From NCBI GenBank assembly GCA_021845645.1, contig JAJZVM010000021.1, positions 1 to 64,000 of the forward strand: a stretch of 64,000 nt of DNA, written 5' to 3'. The position numbers and the translations under genes are program-made. Within the stretch, counting starts at the first letter, position 1, and each line of letters opens with the position of its first letter. The notes beneath the pieces were generated by a model. That model did no database searches and had not been told where the DNA came from. It saw only the letters and a list, made by a program, of their open reading frames with translations. The DNA is from Bacillota bacterium. Lineage in GTDB: Bacteria; Bacillota_E; JAJZYS01; JAJYTV01. Shown piece by piece: positions 42,046 through 50,582 of the stretch.

Positions 42046-43785
42046 CTAGTTGGCCACCACGCCGCGGTAGCCGTCGGCCAGTACCTCCGCAACCTCCGGG
42101 CGCATGAACTCCCCCGGCGGGAATTCTCCTGCCTGAAGCATCTGGCGCACTCTCGTGCCGCTGAGGCTGATGCGCTCGTCGGCACCGTGCGGGCAGGTCT
42201 TCTCTGTCGCCATACCGGCGCAGGCGCGGCAGTAGAACGCATTGTCGAACCTCAGCACCTCGATGCCGATCTCTTCCTGGAGCGAGGACACGAGCTCCTG
42301 CGCGTCGTAGGTGCCATAGTAGCCGCCTACGCCAGCGTGGTCGCGGCCGACGATGAAGTGCGTGCAGCCGTAGTTGCGGCGCGCGATGGCGTGGAAGACC
42401 GCTTCGCGCGGGCCGGCGTACCGCATCGCAGCCGGGAAGCCGGAGAGCTGGATGCGCTGTTCCGGGAAGTAGTTTGCGAGAAGGGCTTCGTAACTCCGCA
42501 TGCGCGTTGCGGCCGGCACATCGTCAGACTTCGTCGCCCCTACGAGGGGATGCAGGAGCGCTCCGTCCAAGGTCTCGAGAGCCACCTTGATCATGTACTC
42601 GTGCGCGCGGTGCAGGGCGTTGCGAGTCTGGAACGCGACGACCGTCCGCCAGCCGCGTGCCGCGAACGCCGCGCGCAGCTCCTGCGGCGTGAGGGCGAGT
42701 CCGCCGCCCTGCGCCGAGGGGTGGTCGAGCAGCCACGTCGGGCCGCCCAGCAGCGTGTCGCCCTGGGCGTACAGCTGCGCTACGCCGGGATGCGCCTCGT
42801 CGGTCGTGCCGTATACCAGGGCCGCCTCCTTGCGCTTGTCCCGGCTGAACCGGTCGTGCACGCGCATGATGCCGACGATGCGGCCGGTCGGGTCGGTGAG
42901 CGCCACCTCGGCGCCCTCCGGCAGGGAGCTGTGCTCCGGTCCGACCGCGAGCGTCACCGGCAGCGGCCAGAGCGTGCCGTCGGTCAGCCGCATGGCTTCG
43001 ACGACCGTCTCGTAGTCCTTGCGCAGCATGAACCCGTCGAGCGGGCTCAGGGCCCCGATCCCGACAAGGCCGAGGTCCCAGTAGGCGCGTTCGTCGAGCG
43101 CCACCTGCGGCAGCGTCCTGGCGCGCTCCAGGGCGTCTTGCAGGGCCCGGCCGCGCAGTTGCCGGTCGACGAGCAGCCCGCCGTGCGCGGGCAGAAGGTC
43201 CTGCGTCTCGTCGGATGTCGCCTTGACCCTGGCCTGCGCCGGTACGTGGCGCTGCTCCGCGGGCGTGATGTATCCCCTCTCGGCCAGCAGGTCCATCACT
43301 GCCTGCGCGCACACCTCGACGCTCTTCTTGTCGGTTTCGAGCACGAGGTCGGGATCGGCCGGCACCTCGAACGGGTCGTTCACGCCGGTGAAGTTGGGGA
43401 TCTCGCCGCGCATCGCCTTGCGGTAGAGTCCCTTGGTATCGCGTTCCACCAGCACGTCGAGCGGTGCCGTCACGAAGACCTCCAGGAATTCCCCGATCTC
43501 GCGCCGAGCCAGCGCACGCAGCTCCTCGAACGGTGAGATGAACGCTGCGAGGCAGACGACGCCGTTGCGCGTCAGGAGCTTCGCGACGAAGCTGGCCCGC
43601 TCGATGTTCTTGCGCCGGTCGTCGGCCGAGAAGCCGAGATCACGAGTCAGGCCCTGACGCACCACATCGCCGTCGAGACGCTCCACTGGGACGCCGGCCT
43701 CACGCAAAAGCTCCGCGACACGGAGCGTGATGGTCGTCTTGCCCGCGGCAGAAAGTCCTGTGAACCATACGGTGACTCCGCCCAC
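42046..43785 (-). CDS. bifunctional APS kinase / ATP sulfurylase (PAPS synthase)
   Basis: The 579-residue protein carries an N-terminal APS kinase (about 1-190) with P-loop GLSAAGKT, RLDGDVVRQGLTRDLGFS and FISPFEELRALAR. A C-terminal ATP sulfurylase follows, with QTRNALHRAHEYM near residue 385 and GRDHAGVGGYYG near 478. It makes APS and then PAPS from sulfate and ATP. The kinase-first order is that of animal-type PAPS synthases and some bacteria; NodQ/CysN systems are different. A cysteine pair FYCRACAGM lies near the end. GTG 43785 has GGAGGG at 8 bases. Confidence 0.93.
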   Translation of the reverse strand: MGGVTVWFTGLSAAGKTTITLRVAELLREAGVPVERLDGDVVRQGLTRDLGFSADDRRKNIERASFVAKLLTRNGVVCLAAFISPFEELRALARREIGEFLEVFVTAPLDVLVERDTKGLYRKAMRGEIPNFTGVNDPFEVPADPDLVLETDKKSVEVCAQAVMDLLAERGYITPAEQRHVPAQARVKATSDETQDLLPAHGGLLVDRQLRGRALQDALERARTLPQVALDERAYWDLGLVGIGALSPLDGFMLRKDYETVVEAMRLTDGTLWPLPVTLAVGPEHSSLPEGAEVALTDPTGRIVGIMRVHDRFSRDKRKEAALVYGTTDEAHPGVAQLYAQGDTLLGGPTWLLDHPSAQGGGLALTPQELRAAFAARGWRTVVAFQTRNALHRAHEYMIKVALETLDGALLHPLVGATKSDDVPAATRMRSYEALLANYFPEQRIQLSGFPAAMRYAGPREAVFHAIARRNYGCTHFIVGRDHAGVGGYYGTYDAQELVSSLQEEIGIEVLRFDNAFYCRACAGMATEKTCPHGADERISLSGTRVRQMLQAGEFPPGEFMRPEVAEVLADGYRGVVAN

Positions 43786-44306
43786 TGCATTCCCTCCACG
43801 CAGTTCTCTCCCGCCTGGAAGCGGCAGGGCGCCAGCAGCGGTGACAAGAAATCACCGGGCCCCTGGGCTCTGTAGCAGGGTGCCCTCTGCTTGCGCAAAC
43901 ACATCTTCGAATATTCTAGAGTTGGCGCTAGCATAACAAAACCCTGCTGATGGCTCTCCTTTCGGGATCACGAAGGTCGTCGCGGCCCTTGCGGATGACA
44001 CTCGCGCAAGGGATCGTGCGTCAAGTTGCTGAAGAGAAATGTTACTCCTGACGCCTCAACGTCAGCGAAGAAGTTTCTAAGGAACTCTTTGATTCGCTGA
44101 TCTGCTGCCGTCAGGCCTGCGTGCAGGCGGGCTATGTGGCGAGGAAGCATGCCGCAGCAGCGAGACGCCTGCTTGGCACCAAAAGGTGCCGAGTGTATGC
44201 GCCACCTGCGCTTTTTCGTTCACCTGAAGGAGCGCCGCCTGGACCCTTGCACCTGCGGCTCGCAACGACGCAGGCCGGCCGTCTGGCCTGCAGGCTTCGT
44301 AGCCCA
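43786..44306. other. intergenic region, no firm gene
   Basis: The stretch lies upstream of the PAPS synthase and downstream of the O-antigen ligase gene. A minus-strand frame 43968-44150 (AGLTAADQRIKEFLRNFF...) could be a gene remnant but has no ribosome binding site. GGCACCaaaaGGTGCC at about 44175-44190 is a small hairpin. Confidence 0.4.
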
Positions 44307-45896
44307 TCAAACCACGGTGGCTCCATCACGGTCTTTACGGCCGTGCTGGGCTTCATCCTGGGAAGCTTGAGGAGTGGCCCGCGCCCTCATGCGCAGCCTG
44401 TACACCGCCATGCCGAAGATGAGCCAGAAGACCAGGATCACCGGGTGCGTCTCAAGAAGCGAGGCGAAGAACGACTGAACGTAGAGACCGACGGTGCCCG
44501 CCGCGAGCGCAAGGCCGATAGCGCGCCAGAAAGGGTCGTCGTCCTCCCTAAAGAGCTTGAGTCCGGTGCGCACTGCGGCGAGTCCCAGCCATAGGTAGGC
44601 GATGTAGCCCAAAACGCCCAGCTCGGCCAAGGTCTGCACATGCTGCGAGTCGATGATCGGCTTCTCACCCAACCGCAAGAGGTAGTAGACGGGGGAGCCA
44701 AAAAGGTGCGCGACACTACCACCGAAACGCCCCGGTCCCCATCCGAGAAGCGGCTTTGCGAGGAAGGCCTGGATGCCACGCTCCCAGAACAGGAGGCGGC
44801 CGTAGGAACTGCTGACTCGGATGTAATTCCCGTTCAGGGCGATGGCGAAGCGGGACACGATATGCGGATCGAGAATAGGAACGGCTAAGGCTCCCAGGAT
44901 CAGGGGCACCAGCAGGCGGCGGTCAGCGGCGACGGCGACGAACAAAGCGGTTACTGCGGCCGCAACAAGGGCTTCGCGCGACAAGGTGAAGAAGAGCGCA
45001 GGAAGCGCGATGGCCATCCCGAGCAGGGCTAGAAGCCTGATACCGCCGCGCACCGGGACGACGAGCAGCGCCATGAGCAGCGAAAGCAGCCATACGAGAA
45101 AGGCGCCAAACGTGTTCGGGTTGCCCATCGTGCCGAAGGCGCGCGTCGTGGCCGCCTCGAGCGTTGAGAGCCATGCGCGAGGCGTTGCGACGTGCAGGAT
45201 GGTCTGGGCATCGCCGAACAGGGCGATCGCAACCCCCAGCGCGAGGAACCAGAGTAGAAGCGCCCGGCGCTCGTGGTCGGGCCAGGGCAGGTAGGCCACG
45301 ACGAGGTAGAGTGCGAAGTACTCGAGGTAGGCACGCAAGCCGAAGACGGCGATGTGCATGGGAACCGAGTTCCACACCGTCGAGAGGATCCCCGTAGCGA
45401 GGAGAATGGCCACCGGCAGGTCCGCAGGTGTGCGTCTCAGCGGCCAGCCAGCCTGCTGAAGACGGAACAGGGACCCAAGCAAGAGCAGGATGAGCGCAAG
45501 GTCGCCGAGGTACTTCGTGGTCAGCGGTAGGAAAGTGATGAGCCAGATCTCTACCGGAACAAAGAAGACGACAAAGTAGAGGAGAAACTTCTCCACACGC
45601 GTCGCCCGAAAGAGCTCCTGTTCGGCACCGATCTCTCGGCGTAGCCGTCGCGCTAGTACGGACGGCTGCGAAACGACCGACACGGTGAGCAGCGAGCCAA
45701 CGAAGCTATGGCGCATCCAGGCCGCGAACGCTTCCACGACGGTGGCGACGGCAGACCGACGCCAAAGTTCCCGAAGGCTCTGCTGGAGCGCTCTAGCCAC
45801 CGTCGAACCATCCCAAAGCCGCCAAAGTCCACGGTTCAGCGCGCGGAAGACCGCGTAAACCGCGCTGCCTTCGACCCACCCGAAAAGCCCGTCCAC
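44307..45896 (-). CDS. O-antigen ligase/polymerase-like membrane protein
   Basis: The 529-residue product has about twelve helices in the middle and a large loop near the C-terminus containing KPLLGWGPGRFGG and the later DSQHVQTLAELGVLGYIAYL. That loop is the signature of Wzy_C (WaaL/Wzy) proteins. The N-terminal 100 residues are soluble and basic. Such proteins polymerise or ligate surface polysaccharides. GTG 45896 directly follows the stop of the DUF4330 gene, so they form an operon. The nearby sulfotransferase could modify the same glycan. Confidence 0.85.
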   Translation of the reverse strand: MDGLFGWVEGSAVYAVFRALNRGLWRLWDGSTVARALQQSLRELWRRSAVATVVEAFAAWMRHSFVGSLLTVSVVSQPSVLARRLRREIGAEQELFRATRVEKFLLYFVVFFVPVEIWLITFLPLTTKYLGDLALILLLLGSLFRLQQAGWPLRRTPADLPVAILLATGILSTVWNSVPMHIAVFGLRAYLEYFALYLVVAYLPWPDHERRALLLWFLALGVAIALFGDAQTILHVATPRAWLSTLEAATTRAFGTMGNPNTFGAFLVWLLSLLMALLVVPVRGGIRLLALLGMAIALPALFFTLSREALVAAAVTALFVAVAADRRLLVPLILGALAVPILDPHIVSRFAIALNGNYIRVSSSYGRLLFWERGIQAFLAKPLLGWGPGRFGGSVAHLFGSPVYYLLRLGEKPIIDSQHVQTLAELGVLGYIAYLWLGLAAVRTGLKLFREDDDPFWRAIGLALAAGTVGLYVQSFFASLLETHPVILVFWLIFGMAVYRLRMRARATPQASQDEAQHGRKDRDGATVV

Positions 45897-45899
45897 CGC

Positions 45900-46388
45900 T
45901 CAGCGGACCTGCTCGTCGGTAATGACGCCGTCGAACTCCGAACCGCCCTCGTGGAATACGGCATGCTGGTCGACATAAAAGGCGTTGCCGTTGATGGTCA
46001 CAGTCTTCTGGTTGACGACTGCCTTCGCGGCAACGATTAGCCGTAGGACACCTTCAGTCGGGTCCGACGTGACGACCATCACCCCGATACCGTTGTTTAC
46101 GGTGAAGGTGTCCGGATGCTCGCTGACGCTCTGCAGCGTGCCCAGCGGCACAAAGTTCCCGCCGGCCTGCACGCTCACCTGCCCGCCGACCTGCATGTGC
46201 GACATCACCGACTGTGCATACTGCGTCGGCATCGTCGTGATGGAGAAGACGACGGTGCGGGGTGTGGGTCCCAACCCTGCCGTCGCAGCCACGGACGCAT
46301 GTTTCAACTCGCTATGCACCAAAAGGGCAGCCAAAGCCACGATGAACACGAGTACGAGAGCGTCGAAGCCATTGAAACGAAGCCGCAC
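45900..46388 (-). CDS. DUF4330-like membrane-anchored protein
   Basis: The 162-residue product begins VRLRFNGFDALVLVFIVALA, one N-terminal transmembrane helix in the style of DUF4330 proteins. A beta-rich extracytoplasmic domain follows (VGGQVSVQAGGNFVPLG, VMVVTSDPTEGVLRLIVAAK). DUF4330 genes are commonly found next to polysaccharide polymerase genes, as here. GTG 46388 has GGGAGG at 8 bases. The longer frame with many cysteines to 46688 is rejected. It precedes the O-antigen ligase gene. Confidence 0.75.
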   Translation of the reverse strand: MRLRFNGFDALVLVFIVALAALLVHSELKHASVAATAGLGPTPRTVVFSITTMPTQYAQSVMSHMQVGGQVSVQAGGNFVPLGTLQSVSEHPDTFTVNNGIGVMVVTSDPTEGVLRLIVAAKAVVNQKTVTINGNAFYVDQHAVFHEGGSEFDGVITDEQVR

Positions 46389-46629
46389 TGTGCACGCCTC
46401 CCGGCAAAAACATGCAGCTTTGCATGGCCTTCCACACGCCTCGCACGTTCGCCCGGAGAGAAGACGGAGCCCTGCATACGGGCCCCTATGCCCGAGCGTG
46501 CGGCCCATGTCACTTATGACTGCAGCCCAAAGATTCGGTGGTCTCTGTCCTGCCCCTTCCGTGAAGTGAAGCAACATGCAATTAACGTCTGCGCATGCTC
46601 GCTCCGGGAAGCTGGGATGGCGCGGGTGG

Positions 46630-46790
46630 ATCGACCGGCAACCCTGGCCCACAAGGGCCCTGCTGCGCTCGGAGATCTTCTCGTTCATCGAAGGCTTCTA
46701 CAACCGCTTCCGCCTACACTCCGGCCTCCCCGGTAGAGTTCGAGAGGAGGCGGTTTGCCACGGCAAACGATCACCAATCACGCGCTTCGT
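46630..46790 (+). pseudogene. IS3-family transposase tail (remnant)
   Basis: One frame reads LLRSEIFSFIEGFYNRFRLHS and, after a one-base shift, another reads ASPVEFERRRFA. Together these make the C-terminus of an IS3-type OrfB integrase, where YNRxRxHSxLGxxSPxxFE is conserved. Everything upstream is missing. Confidence 0.8.
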
Positions 46791-46937
46791 AGCCAAGCCC
46801 CCGGACTGCCCACGAAAGCGGGGCAACTCCGCCTGGGCATCCTCGCGACCCACGTGCTCCTCGACGCCGTCCTGCACGACCAAGAGCTCGTCGAGAAGCC
46901 AAGTGTCCGTCGCGCCATCGCCGATGTCGAAGACTGA
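46755..46937 (+). CDS. short ORF of doubtful status
   Basis: A TTG at 46755 behind GAGGAGG opens a 60-codon frame ending KPSVRRAIADVED. It begins inside the IS3 remnant and resembles nothing known. The ribosome binding site may be inherited from the transposon. Region 46938-47066 shows no other feature. Confidence 0.2.
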   Translation: MPRQTITNHALRSQAPGLPTKAGQLRLGILATHVLLDAVLHDQELVEKPSVRRAIADVED

Positions 46938-47066
46938 ACGAGGACAACCAATCGATGGCGGATCTCTTCTTCCCACGCCACACGGCCCATGTCGCCAGTG
47001 TCGATGTGGGCCCAGTTTGCAGATGTGTTGCACAGCCCCTCCCGTGCACATACTGGCAGCGGGAGG

Positions 47067-47095
47067 TTGACGTGTGTGGCAAAGCGCCGTACATT
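47067..47095 (+). promoter_or_regulatory. promoter of the TacA/TacT-like operon
   Basis: TTGACG (47067-47072), a 17-base spacer and TACATT (47090-47095) fit sigma-70. The antitoxin ATG follows about 35 bases downstream behind GGAAGGAGGAG. Confidence 0.65.
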
Positions 47096-47129
47096 GAAGG
47101 AGCTAGGTGGCGGAAGGAGGAGACGCGAC

Positions 47130-47411
47130 ATGCCCCCTGGAGCTCTTAAGACGGAACGCATCGAGGCTAGAGTGCGCCCGAACGATAAGGCGTTCATCGA
47201 GGAGGCTGCTGAGCACCTTGGGATCAGCGTCGCTGACTTCCTAGTCTCCAGCGCCCGCGAGCGTGCCGAGGAGATCATACGGCGTCGGGATCAAATCATC
47301 CTGAGCCATCGTGATCAGCAAGCCTTTGTAGAAGCCCTGCTCAATCCGCCGTCTCCGAATGATGCGCTGAAGGCGGCTGTTGATCTGTACAGGTCATCGG
47401 TTGAGCACTGA
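47130..47411 (+). CDS. DUF1778 (TacA-like) antitoxin
   Basis: The 93-residue product reads KTERIEARVRPNDKAFIEEA then GISVADFLVSSARERAEEII. This is the ribbon-helix-helix DUF1778 pattern of TacA antitoxins, which bind DNA as dimers and wrap the toxin with the C-terminal helix. ATG 47130 follows GGAAGGAGGAG. Its stop codon overlaps the start of the acetyltransferase toxin gene. It should autorepress the promoter just upstream. Confidence 0.9.
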   Translation: MPPGALKTERIEARVRPNDKAFIEEAAEHLGISVADFLVSSARERAEEIIRRRDQIILSHRDQQAFVEALLNPPSPNDALKAAVDLYRSSVEH

Positions 47412-47943
47412 GAAGTACCGGGTTGAACTACTGAGTAGCGCACATGATCGTGCATCCTTCTCTTGTGGGGAGGATGCACTTGATCGTTACCTAAAAGAAA
47501 CTGCTGGTCAAGACATGCGGCGCGGGCTCGCCGCGGTGCATGTCCTAGTAGACATAGCTACGCCCAACACAATTGCTGGGTTCTATACACTATCTGCATC
47601 CAGCATCCCACTTGACGACTTCCCGGACGAGATCGTGAGGCGGCTTCCCAAGTACCCGAGTGTCCCTGTTTCTCTGATCGGTCGACTTGCGACAGATTTG
47701 CAATACCAGGGCCAGCAGTGCGGATCTCGCCTGGTAGTCGACGCCCTGGTGCGATCCTGCACGATAAGCGCGCAAGCGATGGGCGTACATGCCGTTGTCG
47801 TGGAAGCGAAGAATCAGAACCTAGTGCCCTTCTATAAGCGTTTCGGGTTTACCCAGTTCAAGGACAGCCCTTTGCGTCTGTCTATCCCGATCAAAACGGC
47901 TAGGGAGGCCGTGCGCCCGTTGCTGTCGGAGGGGTGGCCGTGA
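47401..47943 (+). CDS. GNAT acetyltransferase toxin (TacT-like)
   Basis: The 180-residue product is a GNAT-fold protein with RLATDLQYQGQQCGSRLVVD, the acetyl-CoA pyrophosphate loop. It ends with QNLVPFYKRFGFTQF, the conserved C-terminal strand-helix of the toxin family. TacT-type toxins acetylate the aminoacyl group of charged tRNAs and stop translation. TTG 47401 lies within the end of the antitoxin gene (11-base overlap), which argues for coupling. A Cys at the loop (QCGS) replaces the usual Gly/Lys, so activity is worth testing. Confidence 0.88.
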   Translation: MSTEKYRVELLSSAHDRASFSCGEDALDRYLKETAGQDMRRGLAAVHVLVDIATPNTIAGFYTLSASSIPLDDFPDEIVRRLPKYPSVPVSLIGRLATDLQYQGQQCGSRLVVDALVRSCTISAQAMGVHAVVVEAKNQNLVPFYKRFGFTQFKDSPLRLSIPIKTAREAVRPLLSEGWP

Positions 47944-48292
47944 ACAACTCGATAGGAAGTCGCGTTCGGCATCTGCGAGAAGACCTGGGCGTGTCGAGAG
48001 CCCAGCGAATGGTGTCTTCCCAGGCAGGGTGCCCCTCTATCAGCCCCTTGCGGATCCTCTCCGCTAGATCGTCGGGGGTGGCTACTCGGTAGGTCTGTCT
48101 GAATCCGGCGATGGTCTCCTCAACATTAGTCAGTTGCCGCACCACCCAAGCGCGAGCGGCGTCCGTTTCGAGTTGCTCGATCGGCCTGTAGACAGTGGAA
48201 AATCCCCAATAGTAACGGAATGAAAGTCCCCACCCCGAAAGGGGTGACGAAGACAACCGCTTCAACACTCTCGGTTCGTCGGTGGAGGTCAT
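47900..48292 (-). CDS. hypothetical protein, convergent to the toxin gene
   Basis: The product (130 residues from ATG 48292) contains SFRYYWGFSTVYRPIEQLET, then RQLTNVEETIAGFRQTYRVA, and ends in a basic, threonine/proline-rich tail. I recognise no family. Its 3' end overlaps the toxin gene by 44 bases on the other strand. The ribosome binding site (GGGA) is weak. It may be a decayed gene whose last third is out of frame. Confidence 0.4.
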   Translation of the reverse strand: MTSTDEPRVLKRLSSSPLSGWGLSFRYYWGFSTVYRPIEQLETDAARAWVVRQLTNVEETIAGFRQTYRVATPDDLAERIRKGLIEGHPAWEDTIRWALDTPRSSRRCRTRLPIELFTATPPTATGARPP

Positions 48293-48513
48293 TCCCAGTT
48301 GATGGAGAACCCACCTCTCGGATCGCGTGGTCGCCTTTAGAGGTGAAGCAGCAGGGTGCCACCACCCAAGCGCCAAAGCAGGTGGCTGCAGGAGACCAGG
48401 CCAGCGCTCGCGGCTCGGGGAAGCGCGCCCAGACAACGCGACGTACCGCATGAGCCTCGCGACTTCATGCGAACCGGCAACAGCAAGGCACGAGGCTGAT
48501 TGGAGGTCGCACG

Positions 48514-49335
48514 ATGGGCCGTTCCGTTGTTGGCGTCGTACTCGGGTCGCCCGGCGGGCGCCGCGCCGTCTTCTTGGCCTCGCTCTGCGGCCTGCTTCTC
48601 ACAGGTTGCGGCACCGTCCCCGCGAGCGTGCCTGCAGGATCTGTGCACAAGACGCATGCCAGCCGGACCGTCACCCTGGGATCTGTGACGGGCGTGCCCG
48701 ACGGCCCACCGCATCCCGAGGCGCAAGGTACGACGACGGTCACGCTCCCGGTGACGAAGTTGTCTGAGGAGTTTGCTTTTACCGAGGCCAAGGCAAGCCC
48801 GCCGACACTGTCCGTCACCATCCCGATTGCCTGGAAGGGTTCCGTCGGCGCCTACTGGGCGGGATTCCTCTTCATTGGCCCAGTTGGCTGGGAAGGTGAG
48901 GGCATCTTCGGCACGGATGGCAGCGGCGGCGTTACCCTCTACCCGCCTGGTGCCAATCCGACCAACGGACCATACCACGGGCCGGAGATCACCATCAGCA
49001 CGGCCGGCGGATGCCTTGGCTGCGGCAATGAGGCCGCCGCGGAGTTCTTCCCCTACGTGCGCCGACACTGGAAGATCTTCCAGGTGATCGCCGGACCAGC
49101 ACCAAAGCCCGCGCAAGTACTCTCGCAGGTGACGCTCTCGCAGGACGTCGTCGCCTACCGCCTGCCCGACACCCCTACCGGGTGCGAGGTCACTGGTGTC
49201 GTATACTCCCAACTTCCAAGCGGCGGCGGATTGCCTTTTGAGCAGATGGAAACCGTGCTTCCCGCGAAGGACCGCGGCCTGGCGACGGTGGTCCTCGACT
49301 ACTTCCTTGCACACGACCTTACGAGTCTACCATGA
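48514..49335 (+). CDS. DUF4850-like lipoprotein
   Basis: The 273-residue product has a lipoprotein signal: RRAVFLASLCGLLLTGCG with the lipobox LLTGC. The mature protein is beta-rich. YWAGFLFIGPVGWEGEGIFG, DGSGGVTLYPPG and CLGCGNEAAAEFFPYVRRHW resemble DUF4850. The same three blocks occur in the exported protein at 53793-54926 (YLSGLVFLVPHGYT, DGSGGVTFDGKGG, CQGCTLPNVHTYFPHLTQV), so the two are paralogues. ATG 48514 has GGAGG at 7 bases. The role is unknown; it should sit on the outer face of the membrane. Confidence 0.8.
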   Translation: MGRSVVGVVLGSPGGRRAVFLASLCGLLLTGCGTVPASVPAGSVHKTHASRTVTLGSVTGVPDGPPHPEAQGTTTVTLPVTKLSEEFAFTEAKASPPTLSVTIPIAWKGSVGAYWAGFLFIGPVGWEGEGIFGTDGSGGVTLYPPGANPTNGPYHGPEITISTAGGCLGCGNEAAAEFFPYVRRHWKIFQVIAGPAPKPAQVLSQVTLSQDVVAYRLPDTPTGCEVTGVVYSQLPSGGGLPFEQMETVLPAKDRGLATVVLDYFLAHDLTSLP

Positions 49336-49344
49336 CACCAGGAG

Positions 49345-49523
49345 CCATCTGACCTAGTCACGCATGTCATACATTTGTCATACACGCGGCCTGGATTCCG
49401 CTCCAGGAGTGGGTTCCGGGCGAAGGGCGCCATGCCGTCGTGCATTGTCACCACGGTTGGTGCCGGTGCATCGTGGGTCCTAAGTGATCCCGACTCGGGG
49501 TAGTACGCGCAGTTAACACGAAG
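49345..49523. repeat. dispersed ~180-bp repeat, copy A
   Basis: It starts near CCATCTGACC, holds two GTCATAC units 10 bases apart, a middle CGGTTGGTGCCGGTGCAT and ends CGCGCAGTTAACACGAAG. Copies B (53477-53653), C (55661-55755, truncated) and D (50508-50560, partial) share these blocks. No ORF in it is convincing. Confidence 0.8.
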
Positions 49524-49543
49524 TACCCGCGCGGTCATCCACC

Positions 49544-50419
49544 TCAACGTGAGGGGTGCGCGACCGCGTAGAGGAACGCAGCCCGCACGCTCGGATAGTC
49601 TTCAAACTCAATCTGTCCCACGCGCACCAAACAGCCCACCTCGATCGTCACCGGAATCGCTGGCCCGGACTCAGCGTGGAAGACGAGTTCTGCTGTCTGC
49701 GTGAAGTTCGGGCAGCTAATCATGCCGACATCAAGCCTCTGCAGCCGGTTGATCGCCGAGACGAGGCGCGCGATGGCCGGGGGATCAGAGATATCTACCT
49801 GTTGCGTCCGCGCGGTGGCGTCGCCGGTGGTGACAAGTTTGCCCGTCACCCTGCGGTTTCCAAGCGGCAGGTAGCTGCTCCGCGGCCTGGGCGGCTGGAC
49901 CACCTTGGTCGCCCAGATGCCGACGAGCGCAGACCTTGCCGTGAGGGCGTAGAACCAGATGTTGACATTCTCCTGGTTAATCGCCGTGGCGAAGCCGGGC
50001 GGCGCGAAGCCGAGATTGTCCTCGGTCATCCCGGTGCGCAGGCTGCCACCCGATCCGCTACCTTGCAGGTCCCATCCTGATCGTTTCATCTGCTGGTGGT
50101 ACCACGCCTCGACTTCTGACTCGGAGGCGCCAGCTTGGAACTTCGCCCCCTCGGCCCTCAGGTAAGGGGTCATCGGAGTGGGGCTCTCGTAGCTCCCCAG
50201 CGGAAACTGTTGACGGGTGCGAAAGGCACCCGGATAGAGCGGTACCGTGATGTGGGTCACTCCGGGAATGCGCGGAACCTGAACGGCCGCAGCAGATACG
50301 TACCGAAGTGTCAGTGTCACGTTGCTCCCTGGCAGCGCCGCCGCAGGCAGTCCCTCTGGCAAGACGGCGAAGAGAGCAAGAGCCGCGGCCAGCACGGCCA
50401 CTGCGACCCACCTGCGCAT
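49544..50419 (-). CDS. secreted protein of unknown function
   Basis: The 291-residue product has a signal peptide (RRWVAVAVLAAALALFAVLP, cleavage near PAAA). The mature part contains EVEAWYHQQMKRSGWDL, a motif seen in small beta-alpha domains that pair with lipoproteins, and one cysteine pair (ISCPNFTQ and EVGCLVRV). ATG 50419 has GGAGGAG 6 bases upstream. It lies between repeat copies A and D, divergent from the BNR-type pseudogene. The function cannot be assigned. Confidence 0.7.
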   Translation of the reverse strand: MRRWVAVAVLAAALALFAVLPEGLPAAALPGSNVTLTLRYVSAAAVQVPRIPGVTHITVPLYPGAFRTRQQFPLGSYESPTPMTPYLRAEGAKFQAGASESEVEAWYHQQMKRSGWDLQGSGSGGSLRTGMTEDNLGFAPPGFATAINQENVNIWFYALTARSALVGIWATKVVQPPRPRSSYLPLGNRRVTGKLVTTGDATARTQQVDISDPPAIARLVSAINRLQRLDVGMISCPNFTQTAELVFHAESGPAIPVTIEVGCLVRVGQIEFEDYPSVRAAFLYAVAHPSR

Positions 50420-50507
50420 GGCACGCTCCTCCAGCACTCCCCAGGCTCTCAGCAGGAGATACCGCGGTGGCGCCTGGAATTCCTCTGCCAGCAGCGACTT
50501 GGAGTTC

Positions 50508-50560
50508 GCTACACGGTTGGTACCGGTGTACCGCAGATCCTGAGCGCAGTTAACGTGCGG
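50508..50560. repeat. dispersed repeat, partial copy D
   Basis: GTTCGCTACACGGTTGGTAC, then GATCCTGAG and CGCAGTTAACGTGCGG match the middle and right end of copies A and B with internal deletions. It lies just upstream of the lipoprotein pseudogene start. Confidence 0.6.
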
Positions 50561-50582
50561 TACGGGCATCGGTAAAGGGGAC

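Noticed and set aside
44077..44370. Small ORFs on both strands before the O-antigen ligase stop
   Set aside because: They mirror each other in high-GC sequence and lack ribosome binding sites.
48225..48265. CRISPR-repeat-like hairpin GTCCCCACCCCGAAAGGGGTG
   Set aside because: It occurs once, with no regularly spaced copies, and lies inside an open reading frame.
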